Source of the DNA: Magnolia sinica
Lineage: Eukaryota; Streptophyta; Magnoliopsida; Magnoliales; Magnoliaceae
Direction: 5' to 3'
DNA: 64,000 nt
NCBI RefSeq assembly: GCF_029962835.1
Contig: NC_080582.1
Span: 17,492,032-17,556,031, forward strand
The position numbers were made by a program, and so were the translations under genes. The notes under the pieces were generated by a model. The model ran no database searches. It was given only the letters and a program-made list of their open reading frames with translations, and had not been told where the DNA came from. The stretch's first letter is position 1; every line of letters starts with the position of its first letter. Below, one piece after another: positions 11,554 through 22,692 of the stretch.

Positions 11554-12407
11554 TGTAAGAGAGAGAAAGGGGAGAGAGATAGAGAGAGAGGATTTATTCA
11601 AGAGGTCCCAAGAATCAAAGGTACAGATTTCGAACGATTTGAAAATTAGGGCTCAGATCTGCTGCAATCGGCTAAAGTAATTTTATTGGGTTTTGAAATT
11701 TGGGGATTTCTAGGGTTTTAAACTGGCAGCATTTCCATCCCCCTTCCCTCCCCCCTAAATTCTTTTGATTAGATCTTAAAATCCGTAGCTCGTTCTTTAT
11801 TTATTATTTATTTTTGTTGTTTCTAGGCTTTCTGAATTTGAGATCTTCACAATGCAGTTTGAATTTTTCTTCGTCTGAGAAAAGGTCATTTCTTTTTGCG
11901 ATTTTTCGTGGGGTTTTGATCTTCAATCCAATTTTTCGTGTATTTTAGGGTTTTGGAGCTATTGCATTTGGCATTCGTTCATTTTTATGTCTGATTTTAG
12001 GAAATTAGGGCTTTGATTTTGATCCGACGCCGTAATCGGTGTTTCGATGTTTTTAGGCTTTTGATTTTTATTTTTCAGAAAGTTAGGTTTTGGAGTTTCC
12101 AGGGCTTTCAGTTTTGTAGATATCCATAATTTCAGTTCATAGGCATTTGGGAGTTGGATCATCTCATCGTCGGCCGAAAGAAAACATTTTCATTTTCTCT
12201 TCATGTTATGTTTTTTAGGAAGTTTTATCAGGGTTTTGATCTGTATCCTGTTGCTTGCTCTGTTGTTGTTTTAGGCCTTTTATCTGGAGTTGTTCGATAT
12301 GAAAAAATATTTTTATTATTTTTTTATTTTTTCATTTTTGATGTCTAATTCAATGTGCATGTTGAGCTTCTAGGTTTGGGTTTTTGGGGATATAGGTTTT
12401 GGAGGCC
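11554..12407 (+). promoter_or_regulatory. 5' leader of the F-box gene, probably with an intron
   Basis: Starts with a purine-rich (GA)n stretch, common in plant 5' leaders. It continues as T-rich sequence with many 'TTAGGG/TTTTAGG' words, like a plant leader intron. A plausible donor is AAAG|GTACAG near 11621 and a plausible acceptor is GATATAG|G near 12395, just before the start codon. The transcription start and the exact splice sites are inferred. Confidence 0.5.
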
Positions 12408-13643
12408 ATGGATGGAGAAATAGGGCCTCGATTCCGCGAAGATGATCAGTTAAAGCAGACGGTCCTTCCATCAATCCGGTCTGCCGTTCGGAACACTAGC
12501 CCTTCCCGGCAAAAGGTCATCAAGACAAAGCCCCGTGGCTTTGATGAGGAGACCGTCTCGACCTTTGGCAAACCCATCCATCTTGAAGTCCATATGGAAG
12601 ACAACATATGGGCTCTGCTTCCGGAGGACTTGTTAAATGAGATCCTTGCACGGGTCCCTCCGTTCTTCATCTTCCGGCTACGGCCCGTCTGCAAGAGGTG
12701 GAATTCGATCCTCCAAGACAGCGGTTTCCTTAAATTCCACTCGCGGGTACCATCACATGGGCCCTGTTTGCTCACATTCTGGAAGAACTCTCAGACACCG
12801 CAGTGTTCGGTTTTCAGCTTGCCGTTGAAGTCATGGTACAAGATTCCGTTTGCATTTCTGCCTGATTGGGCATTCTGGTTGGTTGGTTCTTCTGGCGGCC
12901 TTGTTTGCTTTGCGGGTTTAGATGGCTTAAGTTTCAAGACTTTGGTTTGCAATCCCCTTACCCAAGCCTGGAGGACATTGCCGTGCATGCATTATAATCA
13001 GCAACGGCAATTGATCATGGTTTTCAATAGGACAGACAGATCCTTTAAAGTTATTGCCACGAGTGATATCTATGGTGACAAGATGCTACCAACTGAGGTC
13101 TACGATTCCAAACTCAATACATGGTCTCTTCATCAGATAATGCCTGCCGTTAACCTGTGCTCGTCGAAGATGGCGTTTTGCGACTCTCGGTTGTATTTGG
13201 AGACGCTTTCGCCACTTGGGTTGATGATGTATCGGGTGGATACAGGACACTGGGAACATATCCCGGCGAAGTTCCCGCGGTCCTTGTTGGATGGGTATCT
13301 TGTTGCAGGCACGCAAAAGCGTTTGTTTTTGGTTGGAAGGATAGGGCTTTATAGTACTCTCCAGAGTATGAGGATATGGGAATTGGATCATGCAAAGACG
13401 GTGTGGGTTGAGATAAGTAGGATGCCTCCAAGGTATTTTAGGGCACTGTTGAGGTTATCAGCGGAAAGGTTTGAGTGCTTTGGGCAGGATAACTTGATCT
13501 GCTTCACTTCGTGGAACCAAGGGAAAGGTCTTCTTTATGATGTGGATAAGAAAGTGTGGTCATGGATTGCAGGGTGTGCGCTTCAGTCGTGCAACAGTCA
13601 GGTCTGTTTTTATGAGCCGAGGTTTGATGCTTCCATTTACTAA
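12408..13643 (+). CDS. F-box/kelch-repeat protein, At5g15710-like
   Basis: A single-exon gene of 411 codons. The start is the ATG at 12408, since the open frame further upstream has no ATG. F-box proteins are the substrate receptors of SCF (Skp1-Cullin-F-box) ubiquitin ligases. The F-box lies at about residues 68-110 ('[18 protein letters not shown]', '[11 protein letters not shown]'). After it comes a kelch/beta-propeller-like region with '[17 protein letters not shown]', '[13 protein letters not shown]', '[13 protein letters not shown]' and '[17 protein letters not shown]'. The C-terminus '[12 protein letters not shown]' is nearly what I recall for Arabidopsis At5g15710, so I call it an orthologue candidate; the substrate is unknown. 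No frameshift or stop interrupts it, and its GC content and codon use differ sharply from the surrounding AT-rich repeats. Together with the GDSL gene it is one of two apparently functional genes here. Confidence 0.95.
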   Translation: MDGEIGPRFREDDQLKQTVLPSIRSAVRNTSPSRQKVIKTKPRGFDEETVSTFGKPIHLEVHMEDNIWALLPEDLLNEILARVPPFFIFRLRPVCKRWNSILQDSGFLKFHSRVPSHGPCLLTFWKNSQTPQCSVFSLPLKSWYKIPFAFLPDWAFWLVGSSGGLVCFAGLDGLSFKTLVCNPLTQAWRTLPCMHYNQQRQLIMVFNRTDRSFKVIATSDIYGDKMLPTEVYDSKLNTWSLHQIMPAVNLCSSKMAFCDSRLYLETLSPLGLMMYRVDTGHWEHIPAKFPRSLLDGYLVAGTQKRLFLVGRIGLYSTLQSMRIWELDHAKTVWVEISRMPPRYFRALLRLSAERFECFGQDNLICFTSWNQGKGLLYDVDKKVWSWIAGCALQSCNSQVCFYEPRFDASIY

Positions 13644-15025
13644 GAAGGGTGCTTGGATGATATATGGAAGGGTGATGAAAGGGCAATGGATGGTTCTTGG
13701 AAGGTAATATGATTATATTCGATGGGAAATATTTACAACAGTTTGTTTACTTCATGAAGATGTGCAATGCCAGCTTTAAGCTTTTTGCTGACATCGTTCG
13801 TGTAATAGAGAATGAAAACTTGGAGGAAACAGTAATGCAAGCATTCTTTTAAACCGGTATTCCTATGCTTCTGTTTGTAGTTGCCCATTGATGGGGTCAA
13901 GAAGTAGATGAGGGCACAGGGCTCATTTCATGCATTCTGCCTTTCCCTCTCCAGCACAGCTTTTCTCCGCAAACATCAGTGTTTAGTGACAAGTTTTACT
14001 TGTTTGTACCATGGGAATGTTGTAATTGTCATGGTCCGGAAAGTTGTTTCATTTATTCCATGAGTTTGCCATTTTTTTCAGACTGTCTTGTAAAGCCAGT
14101 CTCATTTCTGTTTGAGAAAGCTATTGTATTCTGGATCCTCTTGAAGCCCCCTGCATGCTGGAATTCGGCATTACAGATACAGCACAAAAAGCTTTATTCC
14201 TTCATAGGACTTTAGTTTTCACAAGAATTGTCACCTGGGCCTGGTGCACAATCATAGGCATTGCTTGGATCCTTGGACAAGGATCATGTTTGTCAAATGC
14301 AGTGAAGTGTTGATGGGAATGGCAGTAGAAGAAGGTTAAAAATAGAAAAATGGCTTTCTCAAGTTCTTTTTTGGTCAAAAAACAATTGTTCGACCTGTAA
14401 GTTACGTCTGCTTGACTGTTCATTTTTTCAATTGTTATGAAGCTGCCCCATTGCATATTGTTGTATGTGTTCTCAAGAAACATTTATAATTTATATGCTG
14501 AACGTCCGCGGGTTATATCTGTTATGCTTGGTTGGCAGTTTCTCTTTTTATTTGCTTGTATATCAGTGCAGTTGAGGGATTTTGAGAGAATTGTCGTTGT
14601 TTCAACAAAGTTACAGGCGGTGTGCTCCCACCTTTCCGTAAAAATTTAAAAAAAATAGAAAAGAGAGAGAGAGAGAGATGATTGTATTTTTTTTTGTTTG
14701 GTAGGTTGGACTAGGATTCCCAATAACATATTTCCTTGCAACCTGATTCCCAGTTTACATGGCTTTTTTGTTTTCATGGATAATGTTGCTCATGTTGGGT
14801 GTAAAATCTCATCACATAAGAAATTACTTGTCGAAGTGGTGGTGATCTTAATAGGCTAGTTTCTTTTAGCAAGTTTCATGTTTTTGTGCGTGCGCGTGTG
14901 TGGAAGAATGTGAGTTTCATGTTTTGCGTAACATAATGGTATGAAGGAGCCATGATTAAAGAATGGATTGACACACCATTGGACACAAGCCCAAAGCACA
15001 AAGTCTAGATTCTTTTGTTTCCTAT

Positions 15026-15029
<4 letters not shown>
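13644..15029 (+). other. F-box gene 3' UTR and downstream intergenic DNA
   Basis: The first few hundred bases are probably 3' UTR. I see no clear AATAAA, only variants such as AATGAAAA near 13812. A short (GA)n tract lies at about 14662-14679. No other reading frame shows a recognisable domain. Confidence 0.45.

Positions 15030-15113
<84 letters not shown>
15030..15113. repeat. (TA)n microsatellite
   Basis: An uninterrupted alternating TA tract of about 84 bp. Confidence 0.97.
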
Positions 15114-15115
<2 letters not shown>

Positions 15116-15642
15116 CATCAAGAAAAGAACTTTTAAGTGATACCGGTCTGATATGGCCCATATTGTATTGTGATACGCCCCCAAAACTGTCTTCAGAATC
15201 TTGTTTGGATGGGCCTAATTTGGGCCTGATCTGCAATCCGAACCCTTGGATGGCCTCATCACACAATTGGACATTAATAGGTACAATCTGGGCCTTGATC
15301 AAATGATTGGATTCCATGGGTTTGGGGCTAGTCCATTGCTATGATCAACCTGTGTATCTCATCTTCTGTGGCAATTGATGGAGTCCTACATATCAAATCA
15401 CCATCTCTTGCATGGGGATAGTGTCCTGATCACTCCCTTTCCTTTTCGGGCTCTTTCCATCCTAATCTTTGATGCCATCTTCCAATTTTTCTGGAATGAT
15501 GGAGATGCTTGTCTTGGATTCTCAGTTGTCGCTTGTAGATCATCCTTGTGCTCCTGGTTGGTTGCCTCAATCTTGTGCAGAGATCAAGAGGGACGCTTTA
15601 AGATTTGGTGGGCTCTATTTTTCAGAATTCTTCATTTCGGCC

Positions 15643-15795
15643 TTCTTTTTTTTTTTTTTTATAGCTTGTTAGTACACCCCACTGTCAGTTCACACTTCAC
15701 TGTTAGCCACCCCTACTAGGGATCGATACCAAGACCTCAGTGTTGAAACGAGGTATCATTCACTCAGTCTACCACTTGAGCTATGGATCAGGGTG
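15643..15795 (-). mobile_element. tRNA-derived SINE with 15-bp target duplication
   Basis: On the minus strand it begins CACCCTGATCCATAGCTCAAG. The A-box-like 'TAGCTCAAGTGGTAGA' and B-box-like 'GGTATCGATCCC' are spaced as in an internal RNA polymerase III promoter, and a poly(A)-like tail reads as T's at 15643-15660 on the plus strand. A perfect direct repeat TTCTTCATTTCGGCC flanks it (15628-15642 and 15796-15810), showing insertion by reverse transcription. A second copy lies at 24582-24735. At about 153 bp it is too long and too diverged to be a tRNA gene. Confidence 0.9.
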
Positions 15796-15810
15796 TTCTT
15801 CATTTCGGCC

Positions 15811-17040
15811 ATTGATCTGTCCTTTGATTGGTCTCCTATGTCATAATTCAATTTACTGTAGGTTTCTCCACTGATGGATTTATTAGATGATCCATCCCTA
15901 GTGCCATTACTCAATCTAACAGTTCATCCTGCGTGTTCTTCAGCTTGGGTCATGATTCTTAATGTCAGGAACATCTATTGGATTTTCAATACGGAAACCT
16001 TGATTTTCATACTCAATTGGAATGGGAGCAACCATGACCTTTCTGTTGGCAATCAATGATGTTTTGGAGCTGTTGAAAAGGGGGGAAAAAAGAAAAAAAG
16101 GAAAAACGTTTTGGAGCCATCATTGAGGTTTTAGAGCTTTTCATTGCATTCTATTGTTTTCTATGATGACTTGCTTATTCAGTTAATTTTTTTTTTAAAA
16201 CAATCACAGTACCCCTGCAATTTTTTAACAATTGCGAGACCTCCGCTTCCTCACTCTTCATCACCCAACTCTTCTTTGATGCCCCATGTGATTTCTTACT
16301 GCAAGTCTCCATCTCCTAATAACTGACTTCTTGGGGTCGACATTTCATAGTTTGGGTTGTAATATAGATATGGATCATTGTAGTCAGAGGGTGGGATATT
16401 GATAGGGATTGTTGTAAGAAGCATAGGAGTCACATCTCAGAGACATCTGTTGGTTTACAAGGTGTGAATTTTTTAATCTTGGGGGCAGTTGTAGGATAGG
16501 TTTATGGACTGCTATTGGCTAAACTTTGGGCAGATTGCTAACTGAACCTCACCATCCGAAAAAAGAAGGTAACTGAACCTCTTGGGTTGTTTTGGGGAAA
16601 GTTTGGGTATGGGTTTATGGCTTCAAAATGGAAGATTAGGGCAGTTTTGGTCTGAGATGAACGGAAGATTTAGGGTAGGATTGATTTGTGACAGGTTTAC
16701 TGGGTTCGGTTACGGAGTTTTGGTGGACAGTTTTGAGATGATACTCAGGGATACTGGTTTCACGTTCTTAGATTGACTGTTGGAGAGACTACTGTGGGAC
16801 AGTTTTGGAGATAGTTTGGGACGGTTTAGGGGCAGAATACTCCATAATAATCCTGTACTCGCCTCTTACTGGATCACATAACACTCCTACTCTACCTTGA
16901 AATAGAAGATCACAAACAAGTAAAGAGCTCAAACCCCATTATACTTGTATATTATTATTCAATTGGGTGCTTTTGTGTGCACGATCTGTACAAACCATCC
17001 AAATAGGCCATACGGTTTTGCATACATGGCTGACAACTGA
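15811..17040. other. Intergenic, no gene recognised
   Basis: Only short frames without conserved motifs. There is an A-rich patch at 16078-16106. I see no terminal repeats or element structure. Confidence 0.45.
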
Positions 17041-17144
17041 CAAGGTTTTACTGCTGGACTAGTGGGCCCCACTGACAAGGTTTTACTGCTGACTAGTGGG
17101 CCCCACTGACAAGGTTTTACTGCTGGACTAGCGGGCCCCACATT
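17041..17144. repeat. Three tandem copies of a ~35-bp unit
   Basis: The unit CAAGGTTTTACTGCTG plus ACTAGTGGGCCCCACTGA occurs three times head to tail. The middle copy lacks two bases, and the last reads CTAGCGGGCCCCAC. Confidence 0.93.
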
Positions 17145-18683
17145 CCAGTTGGTCCACTTAGACCGTTGAATTGGTTCCAATCTATATTTTAGTCTTTTGA
17201 CCTTGTCCAGATAATCAGTAGGCTTAAAATGGATCATGTAGTTTAGATCTTCAATCTTGAGGGTTGGCTATGCCTGATCTTTTTCCTGACTGGTTGTATG
17301 GGCTTTATCTGGTGTGATCTACAATCTGAACCCTTGGATGGGCCTAATCAAACAATCAGCCATTAATATGGACAAATCTGGACCTTGCTCGAATGATTAA
17401 ATGGCCTGGCTCCATCTGGCTAGGTGTTTGCCTAGGGAGAATTCTAGAAGTGGTTTGGGTTTTTAGTCTTGAGAAGCTTCTAAGGTTAGTTGAGTTGGTT
17501 TTTCAAACTTGGTTTCTAAGTTATCTAGGCTAGCAAGTTGGCTTAAGCAGAAGTATTCAGTGGTCAAAGAGGTGGAGTTTGTTTCAAGTTACAATTGGGT
17601 TGGTCATAGTAAGATCTAGAATACCTGTAGCTGTAGGGAAGCGATGAAGAAACCTAAAGTGCAAGTTAGATTAGTGAAAAATAGAGATTGTAATGAGAAA
17701 GGAATAAGAGAGACCCAAAGGTCATGTCGAATATTCTACCCTCAACCTTATGTGACCCGCCCGAGCTGTGCCCCTATTAGGGTGTTGATCTTGTATCTGA
17801 AAAATACTTGGAGGCATCAATCTATCCTGTGAAAACCTTCTTCAATTTTAGTCTTGACTTCAACAATTAAAAAGCATATGAAAATTCATGTTACATTTCT
17901 TTATTTGTGATTAAGCTCATCCTGCAAGGTAAGCATTCGAGAGACTCCTCATCAACTCCGTCGTAGGCCTCTATCTGAATCATGCCCTTTCTGAATCCAA
18001 GAACACTTCTCCCATACAGAGGGTGGAAGTAGAGGTGCAATTCAGGTTGCAACCCAACTCAACATGATGTCAAGAAAACCCAACCCACAACCTGACCTGA
18101 TCCAATTTCTAATCCGAGGCACCCCACCCAAATTTCTCTATAATCAACCTAACCTGACCCAACCCAACCAAGCCTGAAATAACCCGACTCAAATTTGCTC
18201 AACCTGAAGCCAACCCGATTTCAAATCAGGTTGGTGTTTTCCAACCATAACCCAATCTGAGGACCTTGACAACCCGACTCAACCCATCCTGAACTCAGGT
18301 CAAGTCAATAAGTTGCAGCTTATGAGGGAGGGGTGTAACTGCAATTTGAAGGCTTACTTAGCATTAGTGGGAAACATAATTGATTTTTGCCTTTTCTGGT
18401 AGCTTGATCTGAATATTTGCAATTTAATTCACTTGTGCAGCTAAACATAGCCTAAATGTCATCAAAGGTCCATTTATTCTATAGCTTTGGTATTCATGGT
18501 TGCTCAGTCCCTTTACTTTGGTAGTGAAAGTAGAATGATATATTATGGTTGGGCTCTGTAATGTACTAACATAGCAGAATGGGAAAAATTGCAGAGTTTA
18601 TTCATTTAATCTAACATACACTCATATATGGCTAAAAATCATAAATGATGCTTGCAGTAGTTTTTATTTCTTGGCTATGTTGT
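17145..18683. other. Intergenic 3' of the GDSL gene, with hAT-like subterminal words
   Basis: No coding signal. 18020-18310 is dominated by 'CAACCCGACTCAACC'-type words starting after TAGAGGTGCAATTCAGG. This resembles the inner ends of the hAT-like elements annotated further right, but the matching far end was not found. Confidence 0.4.
18597..18668 (-). terminator. Candidate polyadenylation signals of the GDSL gene
   Basis: AATAAA reads on the minus strand at 18668-18663, just after the stop codon, and again at 18602-18597. The distal one leaves a more normal 3' UTR. Confidence 0.4.
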
Positions 18684-21600
18684 CTATATCTGGGCCAGCT
18701 GGGAGATGCTGATTGGATGGCAGTCGGTCGCTGACTCGCCGTAACAGCTTTCGGCTATGATGGCATTGACAGCTTGGGTTGGATGGAAAGAATCCCAGAA
18801 GATGTATTGGTCTCTGTTAGTGCAAGGTCGTTGCAGGGGAAGGCAGCTGACAGCTCCTCCATACCTCCCATTTCCACAGCATGCTTGGTTTGCTACAGTA
18901 AACCCTAGAAAACCCCAACACGAAAAAACAAAGGTTTAGAAAGAGAGAGCATCAGATAGGAACTCCCCATTTGCAGACAGCAACTGATTGATAGCCTCAT
19001 CTCTCCTGTTAGTAGAGGATTTAAAGTAGAATTTGTTGTTGAAACAACTCTGTGGTAGTAGGGTCCCTGGTCTGGCGATCCAAGCCGTTGATCCGAACGG
19101 CCCTGCAGTGGATGGATTGCCCCAGAAATCAATCTTCCAGATTGGAGATTCTAATGGTTTGAATTTTGACTTCTTCTCCGTTCAATGCAAACTGATGCTG
19201 TGTTTTACCTTTGCATACAGACTTGCTTTTTTTTCCCCCCCTCTTTCATAACCATCAATTTGTAGTGCATCATTGCTGACGGTTGGGTTCTTTGTATGTA
19301 GAATATTTCTGGGGCCTACCATGGGGCCCACCAGATCTGCTTTGGATTACTGAACCATGGTGGTGAGTCATCCTGGCACTTCTTAGTAGAGATCTAATTG
19401 GTGCTTGCAAGTTACATATTGAGGGTTTGAATAACTAGCCGAGTCAACTCGTTTCGGATTGAGTCACTGAGTAGTTTAGGTTTTCCTGTTTTACATGGAA
19501 GAACTTGATTGAATATATGAAAAACTCAGAAAGATCAGGCTACCACCTAGGGTTGTAAGCTTGCTAATTGAGTGAAGTATGTGAACAGGTTCGAGTCGAC
19601 TCGGGAATCATTCCCTCATTGAGTCTATGGACAAGTGATGGAGCATAGCATAATGCAGACAGAGTACTCTGACATTGACATGTGGTCCAGTTGACGGGTT
19701 CATGTCTCCAACTATGATTTGTGGGCCATGATCATTGTTCAGTTGAGATTGCTGAACGGATGTTCGGTACTTACCGTAATTAGATGGGTTGTTGATCATG
19801 TCGGCGAAGACACGATAGACGTCTTGGTAGACGAAGTAAGAGCCAGGGAGGGTGGTACCCAGTGTGGCGGTGAGCTGCACGAGCCGTTCGTTGAATGCGC
19901 CGACCAGGTTGTTAACTCGCTCGACGCAACCATTGCTCCCATTGACCATGGATAGCTGACTCGGTATGCATCCAAGCGGGCCGAGTCCAACCAGCACCAT
20001 TTTCCTTGCTCCCAGACCATATAGTCTCTGCAGAGAAAACCCGTTAGATCCATAAATATTATGAATCTAAAACAATCATTAATTGTTCATATAGAGGAAA
20101 ATACTACATTCATTTTATGTTTTTCTGCATTTCACTCGTCACTGTGGCAGTGAATCCTGGCCATCCATTTGTTTCACCTCATCGAGAACGAAACACAGAA
20201 CCCCTTGTTCTTTTTTGTCTCGAATCTGGACCATTGATGATTTTATTATTTTAGCTAACCGTTTGAAGGACAGATGAGACAGCTAAGATTGTGTGATGGG
20301 GAGATATTGGATGCTCTGTCTGAGCATGATCCTTGATACACAGGCACTTGGAAATTGTAGACAAGGCATACATTACCTCAATATAAGGAACTACAATTGT
20401 GGAACTTCCAACTGTTGCTAAAGTCATGGCCCCAAGATCAGATTGGAAGTTCAGAACCAAGGCGCATGTTGTTGGTTTTATATAGGATTCTCATCTCTTA
20501 TACTGTATTATTCACCTCTAACTGGTTTTTCTATACACAACCACTCCTCTCAGTGTGCATATATCTCAATCCATATGAAGGAAGCTCAGTTGCTACGACT
20601 GGTGTGTTCATGGTAGGTAGACAACTTAGCTAGCATTGGAAATATTTTGTCCTGCTCAATTTTTTTCCAGCTTTATTGGATCATTAATGAGGTTTATATA
20701 AGAGAGCCCTTCCCATATGCCACAGAGAGATGCAGATTTTTTAATTATTTATTATCTATGCTAGATTTCAAGATATCTTGTTGCAATTAATAAATTGAAC
20801 CAAGATTGTTTTTTCTGCATAAATTTTAGATGATGAGGACTACAAGAAGAAAATGCTTTCAAATATACATGGTTCTATGAAATTGGGGAGCAATGATATG
20901 ATAAGATGGTTGATTCCCACTAAAGGTAGTTAAGCTCTCCTTCTTCAGGGTTGAAATCTTGCAATTGACGTACCTAAGTTTACCTTCATCAGTAAGAAAG
21001 AGTTTGACTGAGTGGGACTAAAAGGAAATTGTTTCTATTGAATGTAAATGGGATTATCTAGATACTAGGATTTTCTTCAGATAGAATAACTGTAACTATG
21101 ACATTCCCCTCCTTTAGTGTTTTATCTATAGTGGAAGTAAACAGGGTTGATTCTAAGAGCTCGTATCAGCCTAACTGAGAGAGAGCTGGTTAGTTGGATG
21201 AGGGCTTGAAAGAAAGAAAAACTTATTTATTTTAAAACTATGCCCAAAATTCGGGACCTTCCCGAAAACCTGAACAGGTACATCAAGGTGTCTTGCAATT
21301 AGATGAATGCGCACCTCACCTTGACTCTGTTAAACGATTGGAAGATGCCGTTAATCAAGGCAACATACTGTTAGATTTTGGTGGAGGTGCAGTGAAGCAA
21401 TGCTAAAGGTGACAAGCGACGTGGGGATATTAGATAACCTATTTCTATAACATAATGAGATAAGATGGTTTCTTAGATAACCTATTTCTATAACATAATG
21501 AGATAAGATGGTTTCTCTTGCCGATAGATCGGTAACCTAATTCATGGAATCGATAAGACTAATCTGTTATCCAATATTAATGTGTGAGGAATTCTTTGAG

Positions 21601-22655
21601 TTCCCACATTTCTATCTAGCTTGTTATTTATCATTAAACTAACTAAATCTTTTAATTGTTTTGTCATAATTTTGTTCCAAAATTCTGTTTTATAGAACTT
21701 GAGGAAGGAGATCAGAGGAGGATGGGGAGATGCACATGACTCTACTTATTGGAATAGGATATAAAAGCTCTCTAAAGCACATTAATAAGATTTGACATTG
21801 GAGGCGTAGACATCTATTAGACAGAGTGCTACATCTTTTGCGCCCATTTATTACTTAATAAGTGCAAGACTTGTCATTATGCTAAAAAGGCCACAACAAC
21901 ATTTAAGCACAATGAAAACTCATGCAACAAGACTTTTAGTGTGATTAAGGGGCCATGCCGGGTGGACTTATTATTTGGCTTTAAGTACTTTATGAACTTT
22001 ATTAATGACTTTTAAATATCATTACCAATTTATACATTAAAATCTAAAAGCGAAGTATTTAATGCATTTTTTTTTTCATAAAATGATTACTACTCTTTAT
22101 GATGCCAATGTTATAATTTTAAGATATGATAATAGAAGAGAATACATGAGTAAGATATTTGATGAATATCTTGAAAATAATTAAATAATTCATCATATTG
22201 CTTCTCTAAACATTCCGCAGCAAAACGAGTAGCCAAACATAAGAATTGTCACTTAAAGTTGTTACGTCATTTTGGTTTCAAATGATGTCCTAAATTTCAA
22301 ATTTCTTATGGCTAGATGTGTTATTACCAACTAGCTATGTTATTAACAAATTAACAAGTGTGGTTTTAAATGAAAAAAACCCATTCCAAGTTTTGACTAA
22401 AAAACATTCCAATATCTCACACTGATATATTTTTAGATGTGTATGCTATGTTAGATACTAAAATCTGGTAGTAATAAATTGGAAAATATGATTACGAATT
22501 GTGTATCTTTGTTGGCTATTCGCCTTATGAAAAATGATACAAATACTTAGATCCGATAAAAGAAAATTTCATATTATCAGAAACGTGCAGTTTGTTGATG
22601 ATGTTTTGATGCTACTTAAGATCCAAAGATCCAATACTAACAGAAGTCTTGATTA

Positions 22656-22692
<37 letters not shown>

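Noticed and set aside
12399-12407. Start of the F-box protein three codons earlier at TTG
   Set aside because: No ATG there; the ATG at 12408 is the natural plant start.
12446-13431. Several open frames on both strands across the F-box gene
   Set aside because: Shadows of the conserved 411-residue frame at 12408-13643.
14856-15317. 153-residue minus-strand frame with an Ile-Tyr run
   Set aside because: Most of it is the (TA)n microsatellite.
15700-15795. Possible tRNA gene (A- and B-box motifs)
   Set aside because: No cloverleaf, an A-rich tail and a target duplication make it a SINE.
17041-17144. CRISPR-like spaced repeat
   Set aside because: Units are contiguous with no spacers, and the window is a plant genome.
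19608-20000. Lipase exon 4 extended as one 130-residue frame to 19608
   Set aside because: Similarity stops at 19775 where a GTAAGT donor lies; the true continuation is exon 5 at 18904.
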